64,000 nucleotides of DNA from Homalodisca vitripennis (GCF_021130785.1 NC_060209.1:19801501-19865500), one strand, 5' to 3'. Shown: positions 13,140 through 26,078, numbered from the stretch's first letter. Numbers and translations are program-made. Notes: a model not told the origin generated them from the sequence alone.

Positions 13140-13450
13140 ATTTCATTTGTCTGTCTGTCCACATGATATCTCGAGAAAGAACTGAACTAAAAACGTGAAG
13201 TTCTTCATGAAGAATATATTTCTTTATAGGTAACGTCCTTAACCGTGTAAGTTTCAATGATACTGAAACAGATAGATTTAGAATTTCTTAAAACATTGCT
13301 CTTTACGTTTAAAGTACACATATTATTCTGAAATGGATTAGGAGATTAGAATAATTTCCATTATAAACCGGTCAAAAAGGACATGCCTATGACGTACCTG
13401 GTATTGAATAGGAAAATTGCGTTTAAAGCCGCGGGTAACTGCTATTAAAA
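13140..13450. repeat. Remnants of dispersed repeats
   Basis: At 13149 the segment CTGTCTGTCCACATGATATC is the reverse-strand counterpart of the GACAGACAG plus CTCGAGATAT signature of the repeat family at 17.2-18.2 kb. At about 13418-13443, AAATTGCG, AAAGCCGCGGGTAACTGCTA resembles the terminal segment of the CTAG-ending repeats at 39-41 kb, with CTATT in place of CTAGT. Both identifications rest on short motifs. Confidence 0.4.
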
Positions 13451-16400
13451 CTAAAAACTCGTTATATTTTCGCTCTTTTTTGCATCTTTAGAACAGTCTA
13501 AATGGACACTATATAGTGCAATTGTATGGTAAATGAAAGTTACATTGTTTTCATTGTAAAATATACATCTATGACCTACTTATATGCATTGTTCTAGGTT
13601 ATAAACATTTATGTGACAATAGTTTTCATTTATTTTATCGAAACAGCAGGATATTTATTGAAGACATCACATTAATCTTGACTTCGTAATATCCCTTGGA
13701 CGTTCGAGCATTTTCCAGTCCATCAGAGAGTTTGACGTATCGATGATTTAAAATTATTGAACAATCCATGAACACTCTTACCTAGAGGCTTGACGTTTTG
13801 CATGAACCTTCATTTCTACGAGTTCGATGATCTTGCGCGTTACTGCTTATGATTTATCTGAGCGTTAGCAAACATTTACATTGGTCTTCTGCGTAACCAT
13901 AATGACAACGAGAATATCGTAGAATAATTCAACGTTTTAACATACGCCATTATTATTGGGCAATTACTTTTTACACTTAAGTCAGTTGAGACTGGCGTTA
14001 GCATTCACATTGTGGTAACTAGTTCCATTAATAAAATTTAGTTACTTCTCTACTGCAAATAACGTAGTGTGTAGTCAAGTGTAATCAGTATTGGCATCTG
14101 AGCATCGAAAAGTATCTCTTTCCTCTAATGCTAGTGGAGTAACACTCCAATTAACTTTAAAACCCGTTGCGTCATTACTAAACCTGACCACGGTCCAGCT
14201 TATTTCATTACTGAATGAAAATTTAATAAAATAAAATCGGCTTTTAGGATTTATATTAAAACAGCTTTATTTATAATGATTATAGAGAGATACTTCAATT
14301 AAATTACATACAAAAACTGTAGTATCGTTATTAATATAGATAGCGTGTGGTTGTTTTCTATGTATCGAAGTTTTAAATAATGTACTCCAACTTTGAGTTA
14401 TTATTGTAATTGCATAAACAATTAATATTAAGATTGAATCAATATAAATACGTTTATGTATCTTTTTATGTTCACAAATAAATTTCTTATATACTGAGAT
14501 TCAACAATCTATCAACTAAGATAACCATGTTTCCAGAGATAATGTATTAAATTAAAAATTACTTTGTCGTCGAAAAACGTTACATAAAAAGCAAATTCTG
14601 TCTCAGACTATTTGCGGAACCTGCATTTAAAAACGTATGACAATGAAATACAGATAAAATTGAAGTCGAAAATGTCCTAGAGTTGACCAAGAGTTCAAGT
14701 TGCCATGTGAGTTTAAATGAAAGAATGACGCAATATTTTTATCTGTATAAGAGAAATTATGTATAAGATTCCTTGCCTGGCTTGCTACAGTCTTGTCTTG
14801 AGAGGCAACGAAACTAGTAAAACAAGTATTCCTGTGAGGTAGTTCTTAATCTATATTGTTTAAAAATATACCAGGAGGGTTTTAAATTCCTTTTTAACAC
14901 ATTTTACATACACATTTTAATCTTTTTAATGTTTTAATATATTTTGTGATACATACTACAAATATTAGTCTTTAGGCACCAGTATAATGTACTCAGAAAT
15001 GTTGGAAGTTATTACCACATAATAAATACAATAACCTGAGTAAACAAAGTACGAATTGATGATACTACACTTCATATTTATCAATGTTGGCTTTAAACGA
15101 AACTTAAATAAGTTATAATTACAGTTTTAGTTGTTTTTACAAACAACGTGTAATTTTCTGTCTGTGATAAGGAGACCAAAATTTTGATTTTGACCTATAT
15201 GAAATGAGCATTCGACCGGATAAAGACCATATGAAGTATGTATTAGAACATCAATTCTTTGAGCTATAAATAACTTTAAATTTTAATTATTTTATATTGT
15301 AAATGTTTAAACAGTGGTCTTTTCAAAGCTGTGGAATTCAATATTTGTATCAGCTATTGAACATTGCAGATATAACATGTAAATTGCCTTAGAAATCTTT
15401 GAATATTTACTAATACTTGCACATATCTTTCTTCAGACCAATTACTTATTTCTTGATAACTGACTAGAGATGGAGAGTACAATTTAAAAGAAACATTACA
15501 TGTTGGGCTTCAAAGATAGTCCCAAATAGGAAGGTAATCACTACCATCGTATACGATACAGGAAACACGACTAAAACACCGGCTAAAAAGTATACGTTTT
15601 AGATCCATCCCTCCTACTTCATTTGTGTCTTTAAAAATGATTTGAATATCACGATTGCATGACCTACCGTTGTAAGCACTTAGAAATTTTAGAATTCTGT
15701 ACGTTCATAACTTTCTCGACCAACAGTGTTTTTGAACAAATCTTTGTGTTATTGTCGTTCCGCTCGATCTTGTTTAAAATTAATCTTTCTTTGAGATGTT
15801 AGCTAATTAATATAAATTAAGATTGACAATATACCATTGTGTTTAGATCCCGAAACATTGCTCTTTAAACGTAAAGTCCAATTATTATGAAATGTATCAG
15901 AAGATTCAATTATATTCCAATGACCATTACTAATTCTTAGGAGTATTTATTATGCCATTTAAAACATTTTCCTCTTTAATACCTGTTATTCAATAATTTT
16001 CAAAGCCACAGGTAACCACTTTCTAGTTTGTACTTAAAAGTTTTTAAAAGTATATATTCGAATTTGGTTCAAAAGTACGGAATTATCAAATGGCAGAGCT
16101 TAAAGGATCTAACTTATGAGGATTGCAATCACGGAATTAATAAGTTCCAGAACAGTGAATGTATGTTAAAACGGAATTGCAGCAAACCGTAAGAGCTTAG
16201 AAGCAAGTTCACTTCCGACCAGAGGAATTACACAATATCTCGAGTTTCATTCATTGCACCTCAGTACCTCAGAGCAAAATATTTCTAACTTCCACTTATA
16301 AAATCAATACAATTTAATAGTATGTTCTAAGGATAATTTTGAGCAAAACATTACAAACTGTATAGCATTTCAAAGTATAAGTTACAGCTAGAAGGAGCAG

Positions 16401-16809
16401 TTAAATAACAGCGTTATCGTTGAGAGTTTTTATTTCCATTAAGTGTATCAGATTTCGGTGTCCGTACATAACAATAAATGAAATTCTGCTACACAAAGGA
16501 GATATGTCTAAAAGCTGGTAGCCAATTTCAAATTTTTAAATACATAACCTGTTTATTTTATTTTTTTATCTTTAAAAGGAATTTATACTAAAGAAATCCC
16601 TTAAACTATTTTTGGTGGAGGATCGAATTAGGGTGGGCTTGAAAGGGTAAAAAGTGTCAAATGATAATGTTTTCTCTGGCTATATTTTTTATAGCTTTAC
16701 ATACGTAAACCGACCATCAGGCGCATAAATGTTAGTTACATTACTGTCAAACAACTAGGCGAAGAGACTGAGAGTTATATAGCTTACAGTATGTTATAGT
16801 TAGCTGAAG
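13451..16809. other. Unassigned AT-rich sequence
   Basis: No gene, RNA or tandem repeat seen. Composition is uniformly AT-rich with scattered short palindromes. Confidence 0.5.
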
Positions 16810-16902
16810 ATGATTTATTTAGTTACGTGTCTGGCGTTGCTGTGCGTACAATTCGATTGGCTCTCGGCTCCTGGTAGTTTTCGGTCAGTGGTAATCGGAT
16901 AA
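16810..16902 (+). CDS. Possible first exon of a small secreted protein
   Basis: An ATG at 16810 opens a 30-codon frame starting MIYLVTCLALLCVQFDWLSA, then PGSFRSVVIG and a TAA. The start has the layout of a eukaryotic signal peptide: a hydrophobic core (LVTCLALLCV) followed by small residues (SAPG) suitable for cleavage. Possible splice donors lie inside (CTG|GTAGTT near 16872; GTG|GTAATC near 16892), so the frame could continue in a downstream exon that I could not find. An AT-rich TATATTTTTTATAG lies about 125 bp upstream. Insect cuticular and other secreted protein genes often have a short first exon like this, but chance is a serious alternative in 64 kb. Confidence 0.2.
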   Translation: MIYLVTCLALLCVQFDWLSAPGSFRSVVIG

Positions 16903-17219
16903 TGTGATAATCTGATGGTTGTGCATCAGCTAATATTATTATCTGATACATACCAAACTCCTTTATTTGTATTAGTCTGTGCAAATGCTGACTTTAGTCT
17001 CTATGTTTGTTCCACAACCATGGGCATCATTCAGTTAGTTTTTTTAGTTCATAACAAACACCTATACACTAATTGATATGGATACACTCACAGGTATTAA
17101 TATACACTCAAATGCTATTTTATATTTGTAAAAAGTAGAGCACATGTCGTGTAATAGGCTTCGTTGTAGTTGCTTATAGAAATGTATATACAAGTATTTG
17201 ATTTAATTATCGAGATAAC

Positions 17220-18200
17220 CAGCGAACAAAAAGACCCACAGGCTGAGGGAAGAGTATGTCGGAATCTTTAGTATTAGCAAAATAAAAAAACTCTCAAGTT
17301 TATAGGTCAATTGATTTCGGAATATCACTCTGGTTCACTGACGCTCAGCTAAATGACATGTAAGGACATGCACTAACACGTCTTCACATCATGCACGAAT
17401 GCAATAGAATATCGAAGGACTCAACAAATTTGTTTGTTCTGCGATTTTACTGTGGGAACCCATAAGACGAAAAATTTCAGAATTTGTAATCTCTAGTTTT
17501 ATATTTGATCCCAAAAACAGAAATTCTTCCTATGACAAAGAAGAATCTACTTACCAAGTTTTACTTCTCTAGGAGATTTTTATCAAAATCTATCACACGA
17601 ATAGACAACTGACAGTCAGATAGACAGACAGCCACATGATTTTCAGAAGATCCTATCTGATCCTTAACACAGATACAAACATAATTTCAAATCCAAACTC
17701 AATTCCTTCTCGAGATATTTCTCTGTGTTACGTGCTTCTTTAACGCTCAGCAAAATCACATGGAACATCATCAGGCTATGTATTTTACATGTGGAAACTA
17801 AGTTACAGGCAGTTACAAATCCATAGCTTATACAGTTCTCAAGATATTTGGCCGAAACAGACAGACAGATAGACAGAGAAGATCTCTTGATAATGAAATA
17901 TACTAAATTTAAAGTCCATAGAAAATGTGTTGTCTACATTTCTCTCGGAAAGTTATTCTTAGCTAACGATCAGGAACTGTCTATAAAAGGACTTTTACCT
18001 TTATAGAACTCGAGTTTCCACACATATGAATGAAGCTAAATGCAAAATTTCAAGTCTGTAGGTCAAAGAAGTTCTCCTGCAGTCGTTCGGCAAAGTCTCT
18101 AAGATATCACAGAGAAACTAAAGTAAAATTTTGCACCTGCTCTTGAGTGATATCGCTAACGCTCAGCAGTTACAAGGAAAATACGTTAAATTTGTGTAAA
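17220..18200. repeat. Degenerate dispersed repeat with GACAGACAG tracts
   Basis: Several diverged sub-units are recognisable by a recurring string of motifs: ACGCTCAGC(T/A)AAAT, CATG(T/G)AA, TTACAAATCCATAG or TTTCAAGTCTGTAGGTCA, GTTCTC(A/G)AGATAT, then AGACAGACAG. GACAGACAG-type tracts occur at about 17605-17630 and 17860-17878; a CTCGAGATAT lies at 17711. The same motif order appears at 34.6-35.4 kb and in part at 45.0-45.3 kb, so it is a dispersed family. No coding capacity is visible. The family name is unknown to me. Confidence 0.6.
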
Positions 18201-19009
18201 GTGATATAAAAATGGTATTGAAAAGTTAATAATGCATATTCATCAGATACTAAATTTCTTTTTTCCCTAGGTAAACCTAAATTTGAACTCTAACTATGAT
18301 CAAATAAAGAGGAAAGAGGATAATCTGACTATAAAACGTGGTATTTCCTTGCCATTTCATATATCGCGTTAATTTCTGGCCTAGAAGAGGATTCTCGTTT
18401 TAACCTATCCAGGTAATTGTTTACCTAATCATATATTTAATACAACAATTTTTGTCTGTATACTTTATTAACTGTTGAAAATGTACTGTTCCTTTTATTA
18501 ATCAATGGTTATTGTTTTTATGTTGGAACGTCTACTATAAGAAATTACGTTGATAATAATATTTGTATTTACAACGCAGAACCCTTCACGGCCTCGGGAG
18601 CGTGTGTCTCATGAACATAAACTATGCATTAAATCTACCCAAGAGCCACTCATATACATAATGTATGTTTACTGTTCCTTGTTCTAGTTTGCGTGATGCA
18701 GCTAACCTGTTGCTAATTAGGAACTTAACATTATTGTTATTTTAACCATATGTAGTTTTATACGTGTATAATGTATTTGTTGTGCTAGAAATAGGATATT
18801 TCCAAAAGCTGTTTCTTAGTACGTAAAGATAATGAATATGGTAATATTACAGCTTGTAATTAATATACGAAATTCTTATAAGAATAATTGATGATATGCA
18901 TAATTTATATACATTGTTGTCTACCAACGAATTTTCATTTAGACGTAGCTTAATCTAGGACTCATCTTGAATTCAAAATATCGTTAAGCAAAAATTGCAG
19001 TGATAAATA
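18201..19009. other. Unassigned AT-rich sequence
   Basis: Nothing recognised between the dispersed repeat and the LINE fragment. Confidence 0.5.
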
Positions 19010-19793
19010 CCATATAGTAGACTGGGCGTCGTACTTGACAGTGAGCTCTAGTTCTCCGATCATGTCACGCATGCTACTCAACGCGCCCTAGGGCGACTGC
19101 GGGGTCTCTACAGGTTTAAATCTTTACTCCGTGAGTCTGCAAAATTGCAGATAGTTCAGTCTTTGGTTTTTTCGGTATTCTACTACTGCTATCCGGCTTG
19201 TGGGAACAGTATTTGAAAAGGGGACATCGCCAGAATACAGCGAGTTCAAAACTCAGCTGTGCGTTTTGTGTTCTCTCTCCGCAAATTTGATCGCGTATCC
19301 TCCCATCGTGATGCTGCGAACTTAATGCCGATGGAAGCGGTCTGTGGAGTATTGACTACTTGTATGGTCCACAAGATCCTAACCCTTGAGGAACCCCAGT
19401 ACCTTAAGGAGAGACTACTGTATCGGGATCAAGTGTCACAAAGGATCTTCATCTTCCTAGAGTAAATTTAGAGCTCCGAAGGAAGAGTTTCTCCTATTTC
19501 GGGCCAAAATTGTACAACGACCTTCCCGATTACCTCAAAAGTCTAGTCAACTTAGCTTCATTTAAGAAAAGTATTAAAACCAAATTATGTGAGTAGATTT
19601 TTTCCTGTAAGTAGCCATTTAATATAGTTCCAATGATTTATTTGTATGTAGTATTTATTATTCGCTTAATTTTATTTATAGCATTTTGCGTATGTTGAGT
19701 ATGTTGTAAAATTGACTTGAGTTGTTTTGTAAAGAAGCTTGTATACTTAGAAACGCTCTAATAAAAAAAGACAATTTATTTATTTATTTATAG
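19010..19793 (+). mobile_element. 5'-truncated non-LTR retrotransposon (CR1/Jockey-like LINE)
   Basis: The fragment comprises the C-terminal end of a reverse-transcriptase ORF (19022-19596), an AT-rich 3' untranslated region and a terminal (TTTA)n tail at 19775-19792, the usual layout of a 5'-truncated LINE insertion in plus orientation. The left boundary near 19010 is approximate. Target-site duplications were not identified. The clade is assigned from the C-terminal protein pattern only and could be CR1, L2 or a Jockey relative. Confidence 0.85.
19022..19596 (+). pseudogene. Reverse transcriptase C-terminal fragment, broken
   Basis: The frame begins LGVVLDSEL, the widely shared segment after the RT palm and thumb in CR1/Jockey-type elements, continues with LYRFKSLL, an IQRVQNSAVRF motif and AVCGVLTTCMVHKIL, and after one frameshift ends with RRKSFSYFGPKLYNDLPDYL and a lysine-rich FKKSIKTKLCE terminus before TAG. 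These are typical of the C-terminal region of insect LINE polyproteins. The copy is dead: in-frame stops lie at 19049-19051 (TAG) and 19214-19216 (TGA), and a frameshift near 19445-19460 separates the last 50 codons. The endonuclease and catalytic RT core (YADD-type box) are absent through 5' truncation. An ATG-led frame at 19259-19465 is merely its middle part. Confidence 0.85.
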
Positions 19794-20639
19794 ATTTTCT
19801 CATATCTATTAAATTTGAAACTGCTGCCTACCTTCGTATTGAGTTCAAATATAACTGGCCCTATTATATGAAAACATTTGATTCCCATAATGGTGGTAAG
19901 AAATAAACCAAATTAAAAATTGCATAAATATCTCCCACAAGTAATTTTATTTCTAAGTAGAAGTTACTCGCCACTATTAGTTACAATCTTTTTAATGGCA
20001 CAGTAAACTCTTCTGAAAATTCCTGCTTGGCGCTGATAGATGTTCAAATTTTCCGAAACATTTTAGAATAACTAATTTAAGTTTAAAGAGAGATGTTTTG
20101 AGGTCATGAATTCGGAGAGCGAAAAAGTAGTTACGAGTACCAATATCTCCGCAAGATCCCATAATATTTCAATGAATAGCCCTAATTTCAGTAAGACTTG
20201 CAATATTTCATGCCAGAGTGAGGGATTAGTCCTAGCAATCTTAGTTCTGATATTGTAGAACAATCTTATCAATGGAGATTTATACTAAATTGGTGTTAGA
20301 AGTTGGAATGTTTTATTTATAGTGACTCTTATTTCAAGTTTAACGTTTTAAGAAGCACTACTGGTTTATATAAATTATATTGCACATATGACAATAGAGT
20401 TTTCCTTTTTCCATGATTAAAATATTAATTATATTTCTCTGTGTACTTTTAGGTCTAAGAAGCATACTTTTGTAAAGAAAAGAGTCTACTTTTGGCCCTT
20501 GTAATCTTCTCCCATGGTAAGCTATTCCCGGTGCTTTATTAAAGTTTCAATGTTATAAGTAAGTAAACAATATAAACATAGATCCAAAACGTCTACGGTT
20601 ACGAAAATATATTAATTTGTTCTAAAAAAAAAAACTTCA
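19794..20639. other. Unassigned AT-rich sequence
   Basis: Nothing recognised. A 66-codon minus-strand frame at 20072-20272 shows no known motif. Confidence 0.5.
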
Positions 20640-21400
20640 ACCACAAAACACCACTTTTGGTATAATGTGTTCCGATAATTTGTCGAGACCAAAATACACG
20701 CGTGTCCAATTTCACCTTCTTATAAAATATGTATGTTTAAAACAAATTAATTTTTCCTAGTAGTTTCAACTGTATTTAACATGAAAATGGTTTAGTATTC
20801 CTATGTAGGTCATGAAGAACACATAAAGCAATCTTCATCTGTCTAGGACATTGGGTGTTGTAACAACAAATAATATAGTTCTAGATTGAGGTTGAAACAC
20901 CATTTTAATTCCTATGGAGGTCTGAAAATTCATGAAGAAAGTATCATTTGTCTTTTGAGAGTATAAGACACGTGTGTGTGTCATATTTAATTTACAAATT
21001 TTATCTTTCTATGACATTTTAAAAATAAAACATAGAGTTCTTTTAGGGGTTATAACCTCACTTCAACCCATGTGGGTGGTTAAGGTCATTGAAAAAATCT
21101 TTTATTTGTCCTTTAAGAGCGTAAGACGTGTGTGTGTGTGTCCTATGTTATTAAATATTTTCTAGGAAATCAATTAGTAAACAAACTAAATATATTTGAT
21201 ATAGAGGTCAAAGCCTCATTTCAACACCTATAGATCTTTTAAACTTTGTGAAAATACTTTAGTTTTTATGTTTATGTGATTAGGCATACCTGTGCCAAAT
21301 TTAAAAATTTCGGGATATCGGTAAGTTTTACAATTAGTGCTGAGAGAGTAAGTGATGGCTTCGCATTTGATATATAGATATTATAATAAATACCTAACGC
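20640..21400. repeat. Degenerate tandem repeat, period about 155 bp
   Basis: Three to four diverged units. Landmarks recurring in order are GAGGTTGAAACACCATTTTAA / TAACCTCACTTCAACCCATG / AAGCCTCATTTCAACACCTA at about 20890, 21050 and 21205; TCATTTGTCTTTTGAGAG / TTATTTGTCCTTTAAGAG at 20945 and 21103; and TAAGAC(AC)GTGTGTGTGTGTC at 20964 and 21122. The region ends with GAGAGAGTAAGTGATGGCTTCGCATTTGATATATAG. It is an old, diverged array rather than a coding gene; the frame at 20974-21165 falls within it. Confidence 0.7.
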
Positions 21401-24400
21401 TTGTGATTAGTTTACCCGAGTATTCATGAACTGAAACAATAATTTTTGATACTGTAATAAAACTTTGATGAGAATGTATTAATTAGAGCTCCACATGATT
21501 TTAGGATAGATAAATCATCCAATTCTATATTTTCTACCTTAAAAATTAAACCATTCTCTTCCTTCCCTTTGTAAAAGTGTTGAATACTCCAATAGCATAG
21601 GAATACATAGTATTTGAGCTTCAAATAGCTTGTAAGTACTATACCAGTGTGCGTTACTGTACGTAGAATGTTCAATTAATATTATACGTTTCTAAATGTT
21701 CAAGGAATACATGTATGAACCCATTATCACTAATTTTAGCGAACATTTTCTTTATTAACAATTATTAAATAGTGGAATATCGGGAGGTCTTGTTAATCGA
21801 AAGGTCAATTTCAATTAAGGTTCTGCGTGTTTCATATAACAGCTATATTTTATTTTTTTCTGCATCACTGCACAATATCTCTCACTATAACATGTTCGAT
21901 TTCGTAATAAATTAGGTTTGGAATTTTGATTATTATTTATAATTACTGATAAGCTAAAATGAAGCCTATGACAATATGGAATTGCTAGTATATAAGATTT
22001 ATAAATTACCTTTTAAACATATTTCAAGGACTCTATTAAGAAACTGTAATAGATTCCAAAAACCTCAGTTAAAAACGTCATTTAATAATATTAGATTTCA
22101 GAGATTTTAAGACAAATAAAAATTAAAACAAGCAACATAACACATAAATCATAATAGCAATGAATATAATGAAGCATTACATCTGGGCGGGAGAGAATTA
22201 TTACAAGATTTTGAAGTTAAAGTTTTTATACCTCCCCTGAACTACCTTTTCACCTGGTACGATAAAATACCCAGAAAATTATCAAATTATTTAAAGGAAA
22301 ATAAAGCAATCCTCATATATCTGCATTAGTTAACATTACAAAATAAGCTATAAACCGTTATCAAAATATATGTGTAATCTGTGCTTAAAGTAACTACATT
22401 TTCAAACGGATAACTTTAATCCCTTCTTTAACTCTCGCCGGATCTTTGCATTTCCAAACATTATTCCTTTCGTTTTATTCTTATTTATCTCTGTTATAGT
22501 CTGTGATTTTATTATGTATGGGTGTCCAATCTAAATAACAACGTGAGACATGATATTCACGGTTTTTAAAAACGTATACAAACAAATTTTCGATCCCACA
22601 TCACATTGTCGAAAGGCTAAATGGTGGAGGATTGATCGAAAAGAAACTGTTAACGCAGATCACTAGTCCCATAAACAGGCAGGGGCAGCCAATAAACTAC
22701 AGACTACGTGACTACAGATTAGCAGACTCTTCATAACTACTTCGATGACATGTTTAAATCAGAGAGCGCCAGGAATATGTTACATCTATGCCCACTGAGA
22801 TAGGCAGTCGCAGTCAACAAGATAACAGTGCTAGAGTGATAAGATAAAACCACTGCGATAAAGCAGGCAGACTGAAATAGGTCGTGACACTGTACAGTAT
22901 ACCTTTATGATTGATTTATAACATTTCAGTTAAGGATTCTAATAAAAATTATTTTAAATCTATTCGCGATCTAATATTGACCATAATGAGTATAAAAATA
23001 CGCAAAATTGATTTTACATTCTTTTTGTAGATACCGATAAAAAACCAATGTAAATTATTATTTATTTTATCATAGAGTAGGAGTTTTATATTAGTGACAT
23101 TGGAAATAGGATATTTGGTGCGACTGTCCCCTAGTACATACATTTTATGTACTGTGTCCATCAAGTTTATCCCTTGTGGTAATGTACCTCCACAACTCAC
23201 ACAGTTTGTAGGCGAAACTGTGCGACAACTGAGCTTGGTTACATTTGCTTACAGACAAATTAGTTTGTAACACGTTTCAACTGTTACACAAGTGTTAGGT
23301 GACATAACTGTTATTGAGTAGATTGAAGTTATTGCACCTCTCATCAGTCAACATGGTCATATATCAGGCTTACCTGACAACATAAATCACGCTTCAACTC
23401 CGTAAAAACTCCTGAACTATAGTTTCTGTTAATAAAATATCTGAAAATACAATATTTTATTGCCAAATTAAACTAGTTCTCAATTATGTGTGTAATGAAA
23501 GTTTTTATAGGAGTTACAATTTTTTATTTGTAAAAGGTATGTACTATGTCATTAGCATCAGTTTACAAAAGTGTGTTATGTCAGGCCATTTCAGAATGAG
23601 AGCAGGTCTTTATGACAGCCAATTAAGATACAATAGTTAGGGCTAAAGATAGTTCTCTACCACGCCATGGAGACAACACCGATAGTGAAATGTGCTTGAA
23701 TTTAACCGATGGCAGAAATTACAAAAAAAAAACTTCTTATGAATATTTTTGTACTATAACTGTTGCAGGTACCTCATTTTGAACATACGTATATTTAACA
23801 CAAATTAAATAGATTTTTAGTATTTTCTCTTAAACAGTATACTCTTTTTAATATTCAAATAGTAAAATAAAAACAAGTTTGAGATTTATTTACTGAATCA
23901 CAAAACAATATTATTCTTCTGATATTCTGAAAGCGATAGCCTTTAGATACTTGTAGCAAATGGAACTTTTCTTTCTTTAAGAGAAAGCGGCCTCTAGAAT
24001 ATCCTCGTGCCTTGGAGTTCCAGGCCGCTGACTATATCCAGAAGCCTCGAACGTACTAGAAACTAAATCTTGTCAGCTCAAGAAGTGAAGCTTCTGAGTT
24101 TGTAAATAGAATTTGAACAGCAACATAAGTGCTTAAACAAATTTATTAAACACTTTTTCCTCTAATATTTTTTAAAACCTCATTTATTGATGTCTTATAA
24201 ATTGTTGAATCATGTCATTTTGGACCTTTCCTCGTTCTAATTGTTTAATTACAGCAATGGCTCTAATGAGTTTTACTGTTACTTGCTAAGCTTGTTTTAG
24301 TAAAGGGCAACTGATGTACAAAGTCATAAAGCATAGGCCTGTGGCAACTTGTAATCAGCTTCAGATACAAATGGAGTCTCCTATTACCAGGGATTCATTC

Positions 24401-24829
24401 CAATTTGTTTGTCACATCAATGAGTGTGTAATAACACAGAGATCTACCTTTTGTACTCCTATGTTCAGACTCATACCTCCAACAATCTTTCAAGTATTTT
24501 AAAATTAGTTAGTGCTATTCCTATTTATGAGCTAAAAGACTTTTAAAAATGAACACAATACATGCTCTTTCAAATATTTCATAAATATAATACTTTGCAC
24601 GTCATTTTACATTGCATAATATTAAGTTTTAGGTCCAGAAAATAAGTGATCACTAGAAGATATTCTAGTCTCCTGATCCATTTCGGAATAATTGACTTTA
24701 AAAGTTTAAATGTCAATTTTTGTGATCCTGATTAGAATAAAACAGTTTTCATGGGAACCAATGAAATAATCAAATGCTGGATCATTGTATGATACTTAAA
24801 TGAATATCGTTAAAAATGTATTTAGCACC
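21401..24829. other. Unassigned AT-rich sequence
   Basis: No repeat or gene recognised. Minus-strand frames at 21424-21675 and 22949-23200 (83 codons each) and a plus frame at 24314-24502 have no known domains. GC-richer bits occur at about 22600-22900 and 23970-24080 without clear content. Confidence 0.5.
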
Positions 24830-25222
24830 CTAAATGTTTAAGGCCATTTTGATGCTAAATGGTACTACTAGGTTCATCATAGTAATATTATAGAATGCAC
24901 ATAATATGATATTATGAAACCCTACAATAATTTTAAATTGTAAACAGATGTATAGTATGGTATGGTAATGTATGGTACGTATAATTTCACTGTCATTGTC
25001 AACAGGTACAAAAGAATTTTTAAAAAAGTTGCCACTAGATCTTATTTCAGGTTTACCTTTCTGATTAAAATCAATTATGCCGCACAAAACAGACAAGTTT
25101 GCATTATTGCAACAATCCAAAATTATGTACATCCTAGTCTGAGAAGCCAACCTATAGTTATCAAGTGTAACTTTCAACTCTTGGTTCCCTAGTAGAGTTT
25201 GTTTGTAGATCCGATAACACAT
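24830..25222 (-). CDS. Unrecognised 130-codon open frame, probably chance
   Basis: This is the longest frame outside repeats. It starts MCYRIYKQTLLGNQ and ends FSIKMALNI. No catalytic motif, signal peptide or low-complexity bias typical of a known family is visible; the C-terminal half is hydrophobic and AT-driven in codon use. An overlapping 76-codon frame lies on the other strand. In AT-rich DNA of this length, one frame of this size is about what chance gives. It has no promoter, intron or neighbour evidence. I list it only so that it can be tested against transcripts. Confidence 0.1.
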   Translation of the reverse strand: MCYRIYKQTLLGNQELKVTLDNYRLASQTRMYIILDCCNNANLSVLCGIIDFNQKGKPEIRSSGNFFKNSFVPVDNDSEIIRTIHYHTILYICLQFKIIVGFHNIILCAFYNITMMNLVVPFSIKMALNI

Positions 25223-25755
25223 TCATAAAAAAATTTGTCAAAAAAATCTACTTTGGTCAAAAAGCATCTATATCCGGCTATTGTGATATACTTACGAAAA
25301 GTGTAGTATCTTTTACTCTCCTTTCAAAATATTTTTATAAATCGTGTTTAAGTTGTTGCTTAAATACATTTTTAACATTGCTTTAGAGAGATTGTGACTT
25401 ATTTAAGAATGTTCAATATAAAATGTCACGAATATTCGATTTAAAATTTTGACCAAAAAGTGGAGGGAGTTTTATAAGTAGTTCAGTTATGCGTTAAAGT
25501 CTGTGAAAATTATGAATAACTTGAAATTTTTACTAATTTTAATTTTAATCTTCCAATTGGTCAATCGTAGTAATATGTGAACTTTACACCTTGTCTTGAA
25601 TATAAATTACGTTATTATTAACATTTGTCATGCCAATAAGAGCACAATAGTCCTATACTAGCATGTTTGATTATTTTGCATAATGACTCTTGCAGACCAC
25701 AAGTAATTCTGAAAAACGAATAAAAATTACACGTCATGTAAGTTCATGGGTGCAA

Positions 25756-25770
25756 CCCTGCAACACTCGC
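25756..25770 (+). repeat. Left terminal inverted repeat of piggyBac-like element
   Basis: CCCTGCAACACTCGC, an exact complement of the right end at 27955-27969. Confidence 0.95.
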
Positions 25771-26078
25771 ATGGGGTAAATGTGACCACACGCGGGCATT
25801 TTCGTTCATAACTCTCAACAGTTGGCACCCATTCCTTGTTGTTTTCAGTAGCTGTTGGGTTCCTAGCCTAGTTGAAGGCCGAGAATGCCACACGTGTTTG
25901 TTATTTAGCGTTTTGACAGCCATAACGTCACTTTTGAGATTGGGGTCAGATTTACCCACGCGAGTGTTAGTGTAACTAATTTTTTTTCACAAGATGTGTC
26001 TTTTTTTGTGTGCTTAAGCATCATTTATGCTATCATACAGATAACTGTTGTTATTTTTTAGTGTTTCTTTTTGGCAAT

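Noticed and set aside
24830..25222. 130-codon minus-strand frame as a confident gene
   Set aside because: Length is near chance expectation for AT-rich DNA and there is no recognisable domain; kept only as a low-confidence entry.
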